64,000 nt of DNA, taken from assembly GCA_023653785.1 (NCBI GenBank), contig JAMKCH010035213.1:33892-97891 (forward strand), written 5' to 3'. Below the pieces are notes generated by a model. That model had not been told where the DNA came from and did no database searches. It saw only the letters and a program-made list of their open reading frames with translations. Position 1 is the stretch's first letter, and every line of letters starts with the position of its first letter. The translations under genes and the position numbers were made by a program. Below, one piece after another: positions 36,546 to 48,600 of this stretch. The stretch is from Ophioderma brevispina (Eukaryota > Echinodermata > Ophiuroidea > Amphilepidida > Ophiodermatidae).

Positions 36546-38934
36546 ATAAACCAACTTTATTTCATTAACGTTGTTATTTTTGAACATACCTTTAGATTTT
36601 TGATCCTGCAAAAATATATTCCCTTATCACAGCATTGGAGAAATATACATTCTTATATCGATGTACAACATAACCACTAATATTTTATTTGTTCATTCAA
36701 AAACCGGGCCAACTATGTATTAATTAGCCCAAAACGGATTGAGACTCGACCGGTTAACAAGGGCATAAGTCCTTCAAATAATGAACAGATATTGTATAAC
36801 TAATGCATCTTTTAACTGTTTAAGCCGATTCTGTACCGGAAGTTTGTACCATGGTCACAAGGTGTTTTTTTTGTAATGGCACAAAGGCCTAGTCACTGCA
36901 TGGCCGGGGATTGACCCCCGTATCACAATACACCCCCGTCCCAATATTTACGTGAGTCTCACGTAATTTTGAAATCTACTATAGTATTGCAATATTTTTT
37001 TTTAATATATTTGCCAATTGTAAGGGGCGTATTCCAATTATCAAACAATATGAGTAGCGCTATCTTGATGCGGCGTCCAGTGTAGCTAGGAATTTGAAAC
37101 AATAAACGTTACACCGCCTTCCAACTGTTGCACTGAAATCGAAATATGATATAGTGTTTTCAGTAGTTATTCACTTTGGAAAATCGCCTGTAGCAGCATG
37201 GGGGGGTATCCAACAACACCAACAAGGAAATAAACTGATATAATTTTGATAAGAATAACGTTGATTCAGATATTTTGTTTCTTCTTTTCATTTCTACAGA
37301 TCAATGCTGAAACAAATTTTCATATAAATAATGGAAATTAATTTCTCAGATAAAGTGCCCAGTGGCCCCTCCACTTTAAAAAACCGTTCCGCCATCTCCT
37401 ACCTTAATAGAAATATTTACATAGCATAGGTATAACACGTCACCCGTGGTCCCATATGCCCGTTCCAATGTTTGTTATGGCCCGGAGCAATCAATGCAAA
37501 CACGCTTGCAGTTTGTTTAAGTGCTTGTAACACGCGGTTACAAGATGGTGAGAAAGATAAATTGTGTGTTTATGTGTTGTGTTTGCGTGTGTGTATGTGT
37601 GTGTGCGTGTTTTTTGTGTGTGTGTGTGCGCGTGTGTGTGTGTGCGCGCGTGTGTGTGTGTACCTACGTACTAAGGCCCCCCAAAAAATTGTTATATTGG
37701 AGTAACGGGCCAGTGCAAATAGGGTAGGGCGGGCGGATTTTTTTTTAATTAATGCATTACTACATCAAATCATCACACATAGTCTATTAGCCCTGGAGCT
37801 AGCACACATTTGTAACATATCTCAAGTACAAAAGGTTTGAGTGATTAAATATGTTGACAGACTGACCGGAACCCCTGAAACCCGATTCTTAAGTGCCGCA
37901 AGTGGTGCCTTAAGGAGAGGGGGCCAAAACAAAGTTTGTACAGGGGTCAAATTTGTAAATTGATCCAATCATGTTGAAAAGCACACCATGTTATGTGTCT
38001 AACCATAAGGATTCAGAAAAGGTATAGTTTGTAATATGTACAGCCTAAAGTTTCAGAGTTATAGGCTAAAAACAGCAAAAATCAATAATAAGGGTCAATT
38101 TCAGTTGTACAGGGGTCAAATTTTAAAGTTGCTCCGATTTGGATAAAAAATGGTAATGTTATTAATATTGATACTTTTGACTCTTATTATTGAAAATCTT
38201 AAAGAGAAGTTGCCAAAGTTACACCAGAACACAAAAAACAAAACAAAAAATATTGAGAAAGTCGGTTAAAAACAGGGTAAAAACAACTTGAAAAAATAAG
38301 ATTTTTGAAAATCATAAAAAAAATTAGGGTATTAACTTTTTGTAACATGGCTTGAAATTTTCAAAATTAGGGTATGGGGGCGGGGTACTCCAATACAACC
38401 ATTTTTATTTTTTTGGCCTAACACTGTATCTACCCTATACTTCTAGTTCTGACGACCTAACACAAAGATTTTTTTTAAACAATGGTACTGGAAGGAATCC
38501 TTTATTATCCTGGATTTAACAATATGACGCAAATGGTGCAAAATTTTAACCACCCCGTTTGTTAACCATGTCTTGGCCTGACACATCCCTGTAGTATTTT
38601 TCAAGAGTGTACAAGCAAACAACCAGGATCACTACTGCAAAAATGGTTTTTCAGGATGAATCCACGATAAGAATGCTAATTTCACCAACCGTAAATAATG
38701 GTTTAATAAGAATTTTAAGACAGAACTGACCGGTTACTGATACCAAGCGGAAGTTGGTTTCAAAGTTGTGGAACCATGGCGTGCAAGGATTCTGGTATAC
38801 TATAAGAAATGGATGATTTAAAAAACAGAAAACAAGGAAAAAAACACAAAAACAAAACCACGTAGAATTTCGAAACACGTAAAGAATAGGGAGAGGACAT
38901 TACCCCACACGGTTAACATGTACTTGTACTAGGT
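36546..38934. other. Upstream intergenic DNA with TG microsatellite
   Basis: No exon recognised. A (TG/CG)n microsatellite lies at 37580-37660. The motif TACAGGGGTCAAATTT occurs twice (near 37940 and 38109) and is also inside the foldback at 12485-13390, so this is likely a half-copy of that family. A GGGGCGGGGTACTCC tract lies near 38368. Confidence 0.6.
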
Positions 38935-39030
38935 CACGTGATTTACGCAATGCCATGAGTCATTCTGCGTGAGTTTACCATACAGCGACGACGCTCAATA
39001 ACCAATATCGACTATGGCCTGCAATATATA
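38935..39030 (+). promoter_or_regulatory. Candidate promoter region of the TNF-like gene
   Basis: Within 28 bases lie CACGTG (38935-38940, E-box), TTACGCAAT (38943-38951, a perfect C/EBP-type site) and TGAGTCA (38956-38962, a perfect AP-1 site). A TATATA stretch follows at about 39025. The start codon is about 340-430 bases downstream. Motif matches alone do not prove function; the clustering is the only reason to list them. Confidence 0.35.
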
Positions 39031-39368
39031 CCAAATGTGATCAATTAATATGTGCATCGCATTGTGCGTGACACACACGACACGATCATTGATAACGCAA
39101 TGACTTGATGAGGATACCAGCGGGGAAATTTATTGGAGAAAGAGAAAGTGATGTGCGTGGAGAAGTGTTTGTATTTACGCCAGTGGTCTAAAAATAACAA
39201 ATACTCTCACTTCAAGATGGAAATCTTTAAATTGGATGGATGTTTTAAAAGTAGAAATGAGCAATTATTCCAGTTTATAAAACGACCACCAAGGAAAAAG
39301 CACATCATTTACCACTACCATACAACAAGGAGCAAGTCACTTTCGTTTAATACCAAGTAAAAATCATC

Positions 39369-39626
39369 ATGAGCACGTCTACGACTTCTATGTTAACTTC
39401 CAGCACCGAAATAGGTTTGGATCCACTTTCTGAAAAATTGTCTAAAAGACAAACCCGCAGGCAACGAATCTTGAGCATGGCTTCCCTGATAGCTTCTTGG
39501 ACAGTGCATCTGACCCTCGTAATTGCTGTATTTCTCCTGTATCTGAAGATGAATACAATGGAACACGCACAGGCACATGTCAATGGTGTCACAGATGAAA
39601 TGGGGAATCCGAGTGGGCAACAATCG
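39369..39626 (+). CDS. TNF-like gene exon 1 (cytoplasmic tail, membrane segment)
   Basis: 86 codons ending in phase 0 at CAATCG|GTGAGT. It encodes the whole intracellular part, the hydrophobic segment SMASLIASWTVHLTLVIAVF and a short stalk. An upstream frame with ATG at 39151 closes at 39360, eight bases before this start, and may act as a uORF if the transcript begins upstream of it. Confidence 0.92.
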
Positions 39627-42600
39627 GTGAGTTCACCTTGTCAGTGTTTTGGAACTATTATATTTTTATGTTTAAAGGATGTATACTCATGTAAACTGTA
39701 CTCCAATTTGACATAACTTTAATTTAAAAATGCTTGAAAACTTACCATCCTAAAACCGAACACCTTTGATCCAAAAACAACAACAGTAATAATAATAATA
39801 ATAATCAAAGTAATAATAATAATAATAACTATAACATGATAGTTAGGGGGAAGGTTTAAATATATGTTATAATGAGCTCTTATAGTTATTTAAATTAATT
39901 AATATTCATATCATTTGTTATTTTAGTGGATTATCCTTCATTTGCATAAATTAATATTCATATCCTTTGTTATCCAAAACGGAATAAACCGCAATACAAA
40001 GGGAGGCGTTAGGGGGGAAGGTAATATTTCGCCCTAACGCCGCAATGAGTGAATAACAAAAGCCAATTTCCCCCTAACGCACATGATAGCAATATAATGA
40101 TTATAATAATAAGAAGAATAAAGTATACAAGTAATAACAGTAGTTATTTATCAAACCTCTCTCTATAGCTGTCTGACTGTCTGTCTGTCTGTCTTATCAA
40201 ACAGGTAGGACCTAAATGGGAATATTTTTATTTTCAAATTCTTGTCATTTAAATTCATTTATCGTTTTTATGATCAATATCAGTCTCATAAATATATAGA
40301 AAGTATGGATTAAGTATGATTAAAAATATGGCTGACGAAATGAAAGTTGAATATTCTATATCAAAGAATATAAGAAAAATGCAAACGACAAATAAAAAAC
40401 AAGTTACAAAGACACAAACAATAATAGCTAGGAAAACAAGATTTAAACAAATTGCGGGAGTTAATTTTCTTGAAATAACAAAGAAATTGTCCGCCCATAC
40501 ATCATAAATACCAATGTGCTTGTGTGTGTGTTTTTTTCGCAATTTTAACAAATGAAAAATGCAGATGTTTGTGGTTTTTTTTATTTTATTTATTGTTATT
40601 TTTCCTTGCATCGTTATGTTTCTCACGTGTATCTGTGGATTGTTATTACCCGCTATATATTGAAAGCAAAAAACGACCACATCCTCATGCAACAAAACGA
40701 TCAAAGAGGAACAGGAGAAACCCTCCCTGTAACAAAATATGCATGACGATGTGTTGAAGAATGAAAGTGGATTAATGGGAACTGCTCAAAATATGTAAAT
40801 GATCTCATCATATTACTCCTTGTAGAAGCAACACAACAATTGCAACATAAACACATATTACGAGCTAAATGATAACGAAAATTTGCACTGAATTATGCAA
40901 AGAAACTTGCATGAATTCTAACAAAATGGAATATTACCCTACCATGTTTCAGAGCGATGTAACATTGCATTAAACTGTCGAAATATATTTGACACTATTC
41001 AAAACCCTTTTCACTCTTCACGTTATATAACCTTTTCACCGAGGATTGTAGTATTTACATAGTCAGATAGAGCTAGATAGTACATTCACGTAAGTAGGGC
41101 TAATACAATTTGACGCAGATGGGAGGATCACCATCTGTCATCATGGTTGTTGCGTGAGCACGGGGTTTTCCCAGTATAAGGCAAATTGCTATTGTAGAGC
41201 TACATACCATGTGTAAAACGAAAAAAATTACTCTTTTGTAACACACATCATGTGCAGAGAAGAATACGGGCATTAACAAATCTCTATAAAAGTCTCTATA
41301 ATTTAAAATGTAAGTAAATATATCATGTACAAGCAAGAGCCAGACAATTTCAGAAGATTGCTGATTTTTTTTTTATTTAAAAAATATAATTTTTATTTGA
41401 ATCGAATTTTTAAATAATTTAAATCGATTTTTTTTTTAAATATGAAGTTTTACGCAACCCCTCTTTTTTAATACATAGCAGTATTATGTCAATACATGTG
41501 TTTTCTATATATCAAAACTAATCTTACGGGTTACATTTTTGCAATACTTAATCTTAAATCATTTTAAAACACTATTTCTTACATTCGCTCAAAAATGATC
41601 AGTATGGGTAGTAATTGTGACTCAAAATAATTAATCGTAAATACTCAGTGAATTTTAGTCCTCAAAATATGATAATTAAAGCTTAAATTTGTTACAACTG
41701 CCCTTATCTTATTATTCCATTTGAGAAATGTTAATAACACGATCATAAATATATTAATAAACTTGCGGTAAATTGTGCAAAAAATAGTAACAATTACTCA
41801 TTGTACACATTGTTGCTGTAATTTAATTGTTTGCTGATGTAATACTTTTAAGACAACCAGACCCAATTAGTTAATAATTCAAAGTAATAACAACAATACA
41901 ATTTAACAAAAAGGACACAGACAGGTAATTAAGTATCGTGTTATTTTTCACTTTATTTTTTTTATAGATAGTTCAAAACTCTTATTTATTTTAATTTGCA
42001 ATAATATTTATTTGAAAGAGAAATAATGTATATAAATTAAATGTTTCATATATTCCCCGTAAAGTAGCGTAGTATTGTGGTTAAGTATTCATAATTTAAG
42101 TTTCATAAGTAGAGGGGTCCCGGTGTAAAAGGAGATATGGTTCGCCGGGAGTCAGGCTCCATAGACGACAACGAAATAAAGCGTGAAACTAATGTTGCGT
42201 GAAGAGTCAATTGAATCGAGTGCTCTTCGCCGTTGTAGGTGGACTATGAACCCAGGGGACCACATCTCCTGCCACACCACCACCACCGCCACTGTCTGTC
42301 ACGCATATTTTAATTGAATGTTTTGTACTATTTCCTTCTAATATTTCGTAAATTTTTACTCTCTTTCGGGAAATGTCCAAGATATACCTTTAAACCTTTT
42401 AAAGGGGCATTTCGTGATCCACAGCCTCGTCCCCCCGACTTACCTAAAAGATGTTGAGATTTTTATATCTTCTGAACCGTTAGCCTTAGTAATCCACGTG
42501 TGCCCAATCTTACGTGCAAATTCGGTCGCATCTGTAAGAAATTCGCAAATTTTTCTGTCCGTAAACGGACAGAAATTACAGCACAGTAGCTTATGGGACC

Positions 42601-45600
42601 GTGGGAAACGAGCAATTGCTCATAACACAAAACCGCAAGATCGGGATCAGCTCAAATTTTGGGAACTTTTCTCAAGCATATCCAGTGATCAATGAATAAA
42701 ACAGAAGGTGCTGAAATCACGAAATGCACCTTTAATGTAAAAAAAAGCAATTTAATATCAAATTTTGTTGTTTCACCAACTATTAATAAACTTTTTCATC
42801 ATCAGCGTTTATCATTTCCCCCACTTCCGATTCTAAATTACGATAAGGAAAAGGTAAAAATTAAAACAAAAATCCATTTCGAATCGATGACCCTACTAGC
42901 TTCCACTTATTTCAAAATGAGCACGCTTCTGAGTTGATTTCATTTCGCTATTTTTTCACAAACAGGAGGAGGAGTATTCAGACAGATCCAAATTCCGTTT
43001 CAGAAGAGATTCGAACCCGAGTCATTACGGGCCGACTGGAACAGGTAAATCATTTGGTTGTCAATTTTACTTGACGTCACAAGAGAGGATCGTGGAGGAC
43101 TTTGCATTTTATGTAAAGAAATGAGACAAACAAAAGCTGGAAATATATTGCTAATTCGGCATATTTTTGTTATTTGATAATTACATATTGACAACTTTGC
43201 TTCATCATTCGTTGTAAACTTGGTGAAAATATAAATACCTCGACAGATATCCTTCACAAAATAGGGATGCTATCCATAAACAAAATCTAGGGATAATTGT
43301 ACGACCAAGCGCATTTTCCAGTACTAATGTTTCCCTTCTTCTTCTTGCAGCTTGTGGAGGTCCAGGTCCGTTCTCTAACGTGAGTATTATTGATCATCGA
43401 ATATTTTGATATAAAAATAGGGATAAAAATCTACCCTTTTTTTAATATTGGTCCATCTTTTTAACATGGTAAATGACTAAAGTGACCAATTCAGTTAGGC
43501 ATGTTATTTCGATTGATTTTGAAGTTGATCATAGATCGTGAGCATTCCTCATAAGAGTTGATTTGAACGTGTTTTCATGACACTCTTACGAGGGCAATTA
43601 CGATTTTTCGCCTGTAAATTGTGTATTCAGTAAATGCAAATTAATATCCTTATGCAAATTTCAACGTGTTTCTGTTTTTGTTTTCACTCAAGTTCTTATT
43701 TCATCTTATCTGCAGCACACGCACGCCTTCGTTCACGTCACCCAGATTACAGCTGCAGAACTGAGTATAGGTAAATATGAAAACTAATTAAAAGAAAAAA
43801 TGAAAAGAGATTATATAATTATCTTAAATGATAGAGGTTTTTGTTTTATCTACAGCACAGAAAGTAACAATTTCGGGAAACAGTTCAAATTTGAGTCAAT
43901 TAGATGTTTGCTTTTGTTTTTAATTTTTCTCTTCTACAGTGTGAGTCGAAAAAACTGGATCCTGATTGTGTCCGCCATTTTGAGTTTTTAAGTAACGTAT
44001 ATCTCACACTAACATATTTGTTATCATCGGAAAGGTTATTTCGTTATCTGGGATAAGCAGCAATACTTCAAGAGAATAAACAAATGAGGAAATTCATTTC
44101 TTTGCTTATAAATCAATTCCATATAACTACTTTAATGTAGGAACAAAACACTAAATAGTGAAAGAAATTGAAGTAGTTGAGGAAATTTTTCAAACCGTCT
44201 CCCGCAAATAGACACACAGCGATGACGTCTCAAAATCTACACTAAACAGCTGATTATGGTTTACACCAGTACAGAATAAATAAAGATCAATAATGTTGTG
44301 TTTGAGGTCAAACTGTACAGGTCACGGTGCGCAATATTACGCTTATCTGGGATATTCACACGGAAAGGCTTTTTTTATGAAGTCGGAATTTTGATACGCA
44401 CGTATAGAAATTACAGAATCATATAAAAAATACTGCCTTATCTTTAATACACGGATTTCAAGCCAACCACTTGCAGGTAATGTTAGCACATCTATAGGCC
44501 AAATACCAAAATACGGATTTTGATGATTTTTTCGATGTTTCGATTCAGCAAATCGCTGCTTATTCTTTTACGCAAAAAGGATCTAATTTTTACAAACAAC
44601 AAATATACTTTAGTTTTTCTTGATTTATAATGATCTATTCACGATACACTCACAAGGCAATCATAATTTAATCCACGCGATAATATAGTATGAATATGAA
44701 TCTTATTGTCGCACTCTTAAGTGGCGACTAATGTCCAGAATTAAAAGAAGAAGCGTTGCAGTTCAACGATGATAATTATGTCCTTCCAGCAAAAAAATCA
44801 AAATGGCCGCTCGCTTTAAAACATTTCCATAAGAAAAGTTCATGGGAATCTTCTTTAGAGATTAAGTTCCTTTTTCGGAGCAGTTCTGAATATAACTTTG
44901 TCCAGCAGTTCAAGATGACAAGGGTTCTATAGATCCCTTGATAGCTCTTGATGACACAAAAAAAAATCAGCAGCACTAACATACCAGCTATTTCCACGAA
45001 AGTCCGTCTGTTACAAATCCCCACTTTTAGGACCACGAATTGAAATTAATCCTTTTTGATTTTGGCTTAAAATCGCCGTAATTTAAAATTGCGTTTAAGC
45101 AAAACGCGTTTAAATATTTTTAACCATTTGCTTACTTAAACAGAAGCTTTAAACACGAGTAACATCTTCGTTATTTAAAGACGCTAACTTCGGTGTATAA
45201 AAGGCCGTATTGTCTTTTAATGGTTGAACGCACAAAGTGTATTATGGCTTCCCGTAGCGTTTAAGATGCTACACCAACTGGGCGAGAATGGTGTGCACCA
45301 TTGCTGTTGTCAATTAAAGTGTGCAATGAACCGTGCATTTGGCGAAAACACACACTAAAACACTTCTTAAACTAGCTCCGTACCTAATTTAAATTTCGAC
45401 ACATTTTGGCGGAGTTAAAATTGCGTTTAACTTTATACTCCTTTCTGGAATTGCGTTTACTTAAGCCACGTTTATCTCATATTTAAACGTTTGTTTAGCT
45501 TAAAATCTCGCCAAACACCTTTTTGGAATACGGGCCTAGTTGTTTAAATTTTTTAAACAAGTTGTTTAATTTGACTTTTAAACAAGGTTGAGCGATGACC

Positions 45601-48600
45601 AGGGTAAACAGCAGGGCCCGTATTCTCAAACGATGTTTAACGCTAATCACTGGTTAAGTCGCAATTTAAACGCCCGCTAAAATAAACGCAATTCTCAAAG
45701 TATGGTTAACTTTAAACGCTGTTTAAATTTTAGCCGAACATCGTTAAACATGCCTAAAACGTTGTTAAACTTAGACTTGGTCCGGGGGTAGTTTAAGGCG
45801 TGTTTAACTTCACGTTTTCATCAGATGCCTGATATTTTCAGTTCTATGTGATACTCGTGGTTAGAACAGTTACCTCCTTTATTTCTCTTATGTTTCTTTT
45901 CCGAGTCCTCAGTTCATTTCTTCTCGCCCATTTTTCCTTTGCTTCTATTTTCATGCTCGTGTTTATCTGTTATAGTATTGAATGATAACAAGTGCGGCAC
46001 AACGACATAAAAACAGTTTTAAATAGGCCCGGGCGTTTGTTTCCATCATTCAACAAATTCTAAAGCTCCTTGCGTAACACGACTTTCTTGAAATTTACCC
46101 GTGGGCTTCATGCGTTGCATTTACAACTACGGAAGGTATTGTCTGGCATATAAATATTGTTCATGCACACGTAATGATATAGGCGAAGATAAGTCACAGT
46201 TCGGTGGATGATATTTACGGCGTTGAAATACAGTGGCTAGCTAAACGACTTGTTAAAATATTTAATCTGCGGTTTTTTAAACAGTGCGTTTAGCTAACCA
46301 CAGTTTAGGCCTAACCACCGTTTATTTTAAACATCCTTTGAGAATACGGCCCCAGTTGTTTAAAGATTGCGAGTTGTTTAAAAAATTGTTTAAAACTTAT
46401 ACAACCTTGTTTAAGACAACATGTTATAACAACAAACTAAACAATGTTGTTTAAAACTTAAACAACGTTGTTTAAAACTTAAACAACAGCACTTTAAACA
46501 ACCCTCTTTTTAAACAACAAAATTTTAAACAGTGTTCTAACAGTGTACAATATGTCTTAATTTACATGCAAATTTACATACTTAGCTTTCAAGCCCCCCC
46601 TGAGTGGTACTCAGTGGAAAAGGGTAGGTACATGTGCCGCCGATATGGGTCACATTTTCACGCCTTACTATAACAATGGGTCGTTTTTCCCACCATGCTC
46701 CTATAAAGATGGGTCACTTTTTGAGGTCATTACTACTACATAAATGGGTCCATTTTTCAATTTTTGGTCGCATTTTACTATGAAAATGGGTCGATTTTTT
46801 TTCGATTTTCGCTAAAATCACAATGAAAATGGTTGATTTTCTGATTTTTGGAAAAAGTTACTATGAAAATGGGCCGATTTTGCTAAGATTACTATGAAAA
46901 TGGTGCGAAATTTCAAAGCCAACTATATTAATGGGTCGAAATTTCAGAACCAACTATATAAATGGGTCATATTTTTGTACATTTGGTCACTATAAACATG
47001 GGTCGATTTTTTACCCGGTGGACGCACACCCGTACCCAATTTTGGGTCGAGTACCCCCCCCCCCGGGTTCAAGCCCCCATGGTAATTTACAAATTAGCTT
47101 TGAAGCTCCCATGGTATCCAAAATATCAGCACTGGTACTTCAATATACTATCTCTGGAGATCAATTCTACTGGCAAAGTTTTTAACTTGCAAAATCCTAT
47201 ATTTCACAAAGTGCCTATTCTCTTTACTGATTCAAGTATAAATTTGTCGATGTATATTTATCGGTATTCATTATTTAGGCGACTGGTTTGCGTGGAACTC
47301 AGATCACGATGCAGACAATCAGCATCTCTCCACCTCCATGATGTCGCTCGTCCACGATAGATTTATCGAGATTACTCAGCCTGGCTACTATTACGTCTAC
47401 AGCCAGATCACGTACAGCGATGTCAATGATGATGTCATTGGACACGAAATGGTCAAGAAACCGAGTTGTGGTCTTGGAGAAGATCAGATTCTTTTGAGCA
47501 GCAGGCAGACACAGATAGAGTAAGTTTACACTATATTTTAGGCATAAAAATAATAGTTGGCCGACCTCGCCTAAAAGTAGCCAGGTTCAAAGTTGTTAGT
47601 GCAGATTGCCTCTAACCTCCACCCCCAAAAAAACGACCGATTTTGTAAAATTGGGCCGAGAAATACCCGAGCTCTATTTCTTTTTGTGCGTGTGCATTTG
47701 GCCAGAAAAGCACCCATTGTGGGAAAATTGGGTGTTCTGGGCTTATGAGGCCAAGCCAACTATGTTTTTGTTTGTTTGTGAATTTTAGGTGTTTTTGTTT
47801 GTTCTTTTTTTATAAATAAATTGAGCAATGAGCATAGCCTTATACACTATACGACCGCAACGTGACGGCATATCAACTGCACAGCAACCGCACCGTACTG
47901 CTTACTAGCAGGGATTCAAATTTAACCGTTTTAATTGTAAAAAAAGGAATTATATGTTAAAGTCTGTTTACATAAAAACGAGTTTGGCTTAATTTTAAAC
48001 TAACTTTTTAAAATTTTTCTTCTTTTTCGGTTTTTTTGTTTTTTTGTTTCGATTTAAAAAAAAAGAGAACCGTCGTTTTGCTTCTCGCGACTCCAGGATC
48101 CTCCCAAATTACCAGATATGGCTAAAAAGTTTCTAGATGAATAACTATTGATATTAAACCATTTTTTAAACTAAGAAAATGAGTTTTACACAAGCTTAGC
48201 ACGTATTTGTAATATTCACGCATCGTAATATCAATAACATCCTGGATATTTTAAAAAGCCCACACGAATTTCCGTTCACCACACACTCTCTCTCTTCTCT
48301 CTCACTTTTTTGTACACGGTTAGGAAAACAGTTTCACGCTATTATCGCAGCTTAATTAAATGCAACATGTTTTCTGTAAATGTCTAAATTGTCTCCCCTA
48401 AACTATATTTGTTTAAAAAGAAAGTTGCCAAATCATGTGAATGTGGCTCTGGAAACCGAAAATTTTAAAATAACATTGGATATTTGTTTTAAAAAGCCAC
48501 ACCGAAAGTTCAACAATCAACTCTCTTGGAGTTATTTATTATTTGCAAGTAAAGTATACACCCTTTTAACATATGAACCACCCCAAGTGTTAAGATTAGA

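Noticed and set aside
37472..37727. Cysteine/valine-rich frames of 68-77 codons
   Set aside because: Translation of a (TG)n microsatellite.
39133..39360. 75-codon frame directly upstream of the TNF-like start
   Set aside because: It ends eight bases before the start codon in another frame, lacks family resemblance and is better seen as a possible uORF in the 5' leader than as a gene.
40255..40704. 149-codon minus-strand open frame with hydrophobic C-terminal half
   Set aside because: AT-rich intronic DNA, antisense to the TNF-like gene, with no recognisable family and biased towards AT-rich codons. It is best explained by chance.
42990..43030. GATTCGAACCCGAGTC, which looks like a tRNA B-box on the minus strand
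   Set aside because: It lies inside exon 2 of the TNF-like gene, where it encodes RDSNPSH, and no tRNA arms can be paired around it.
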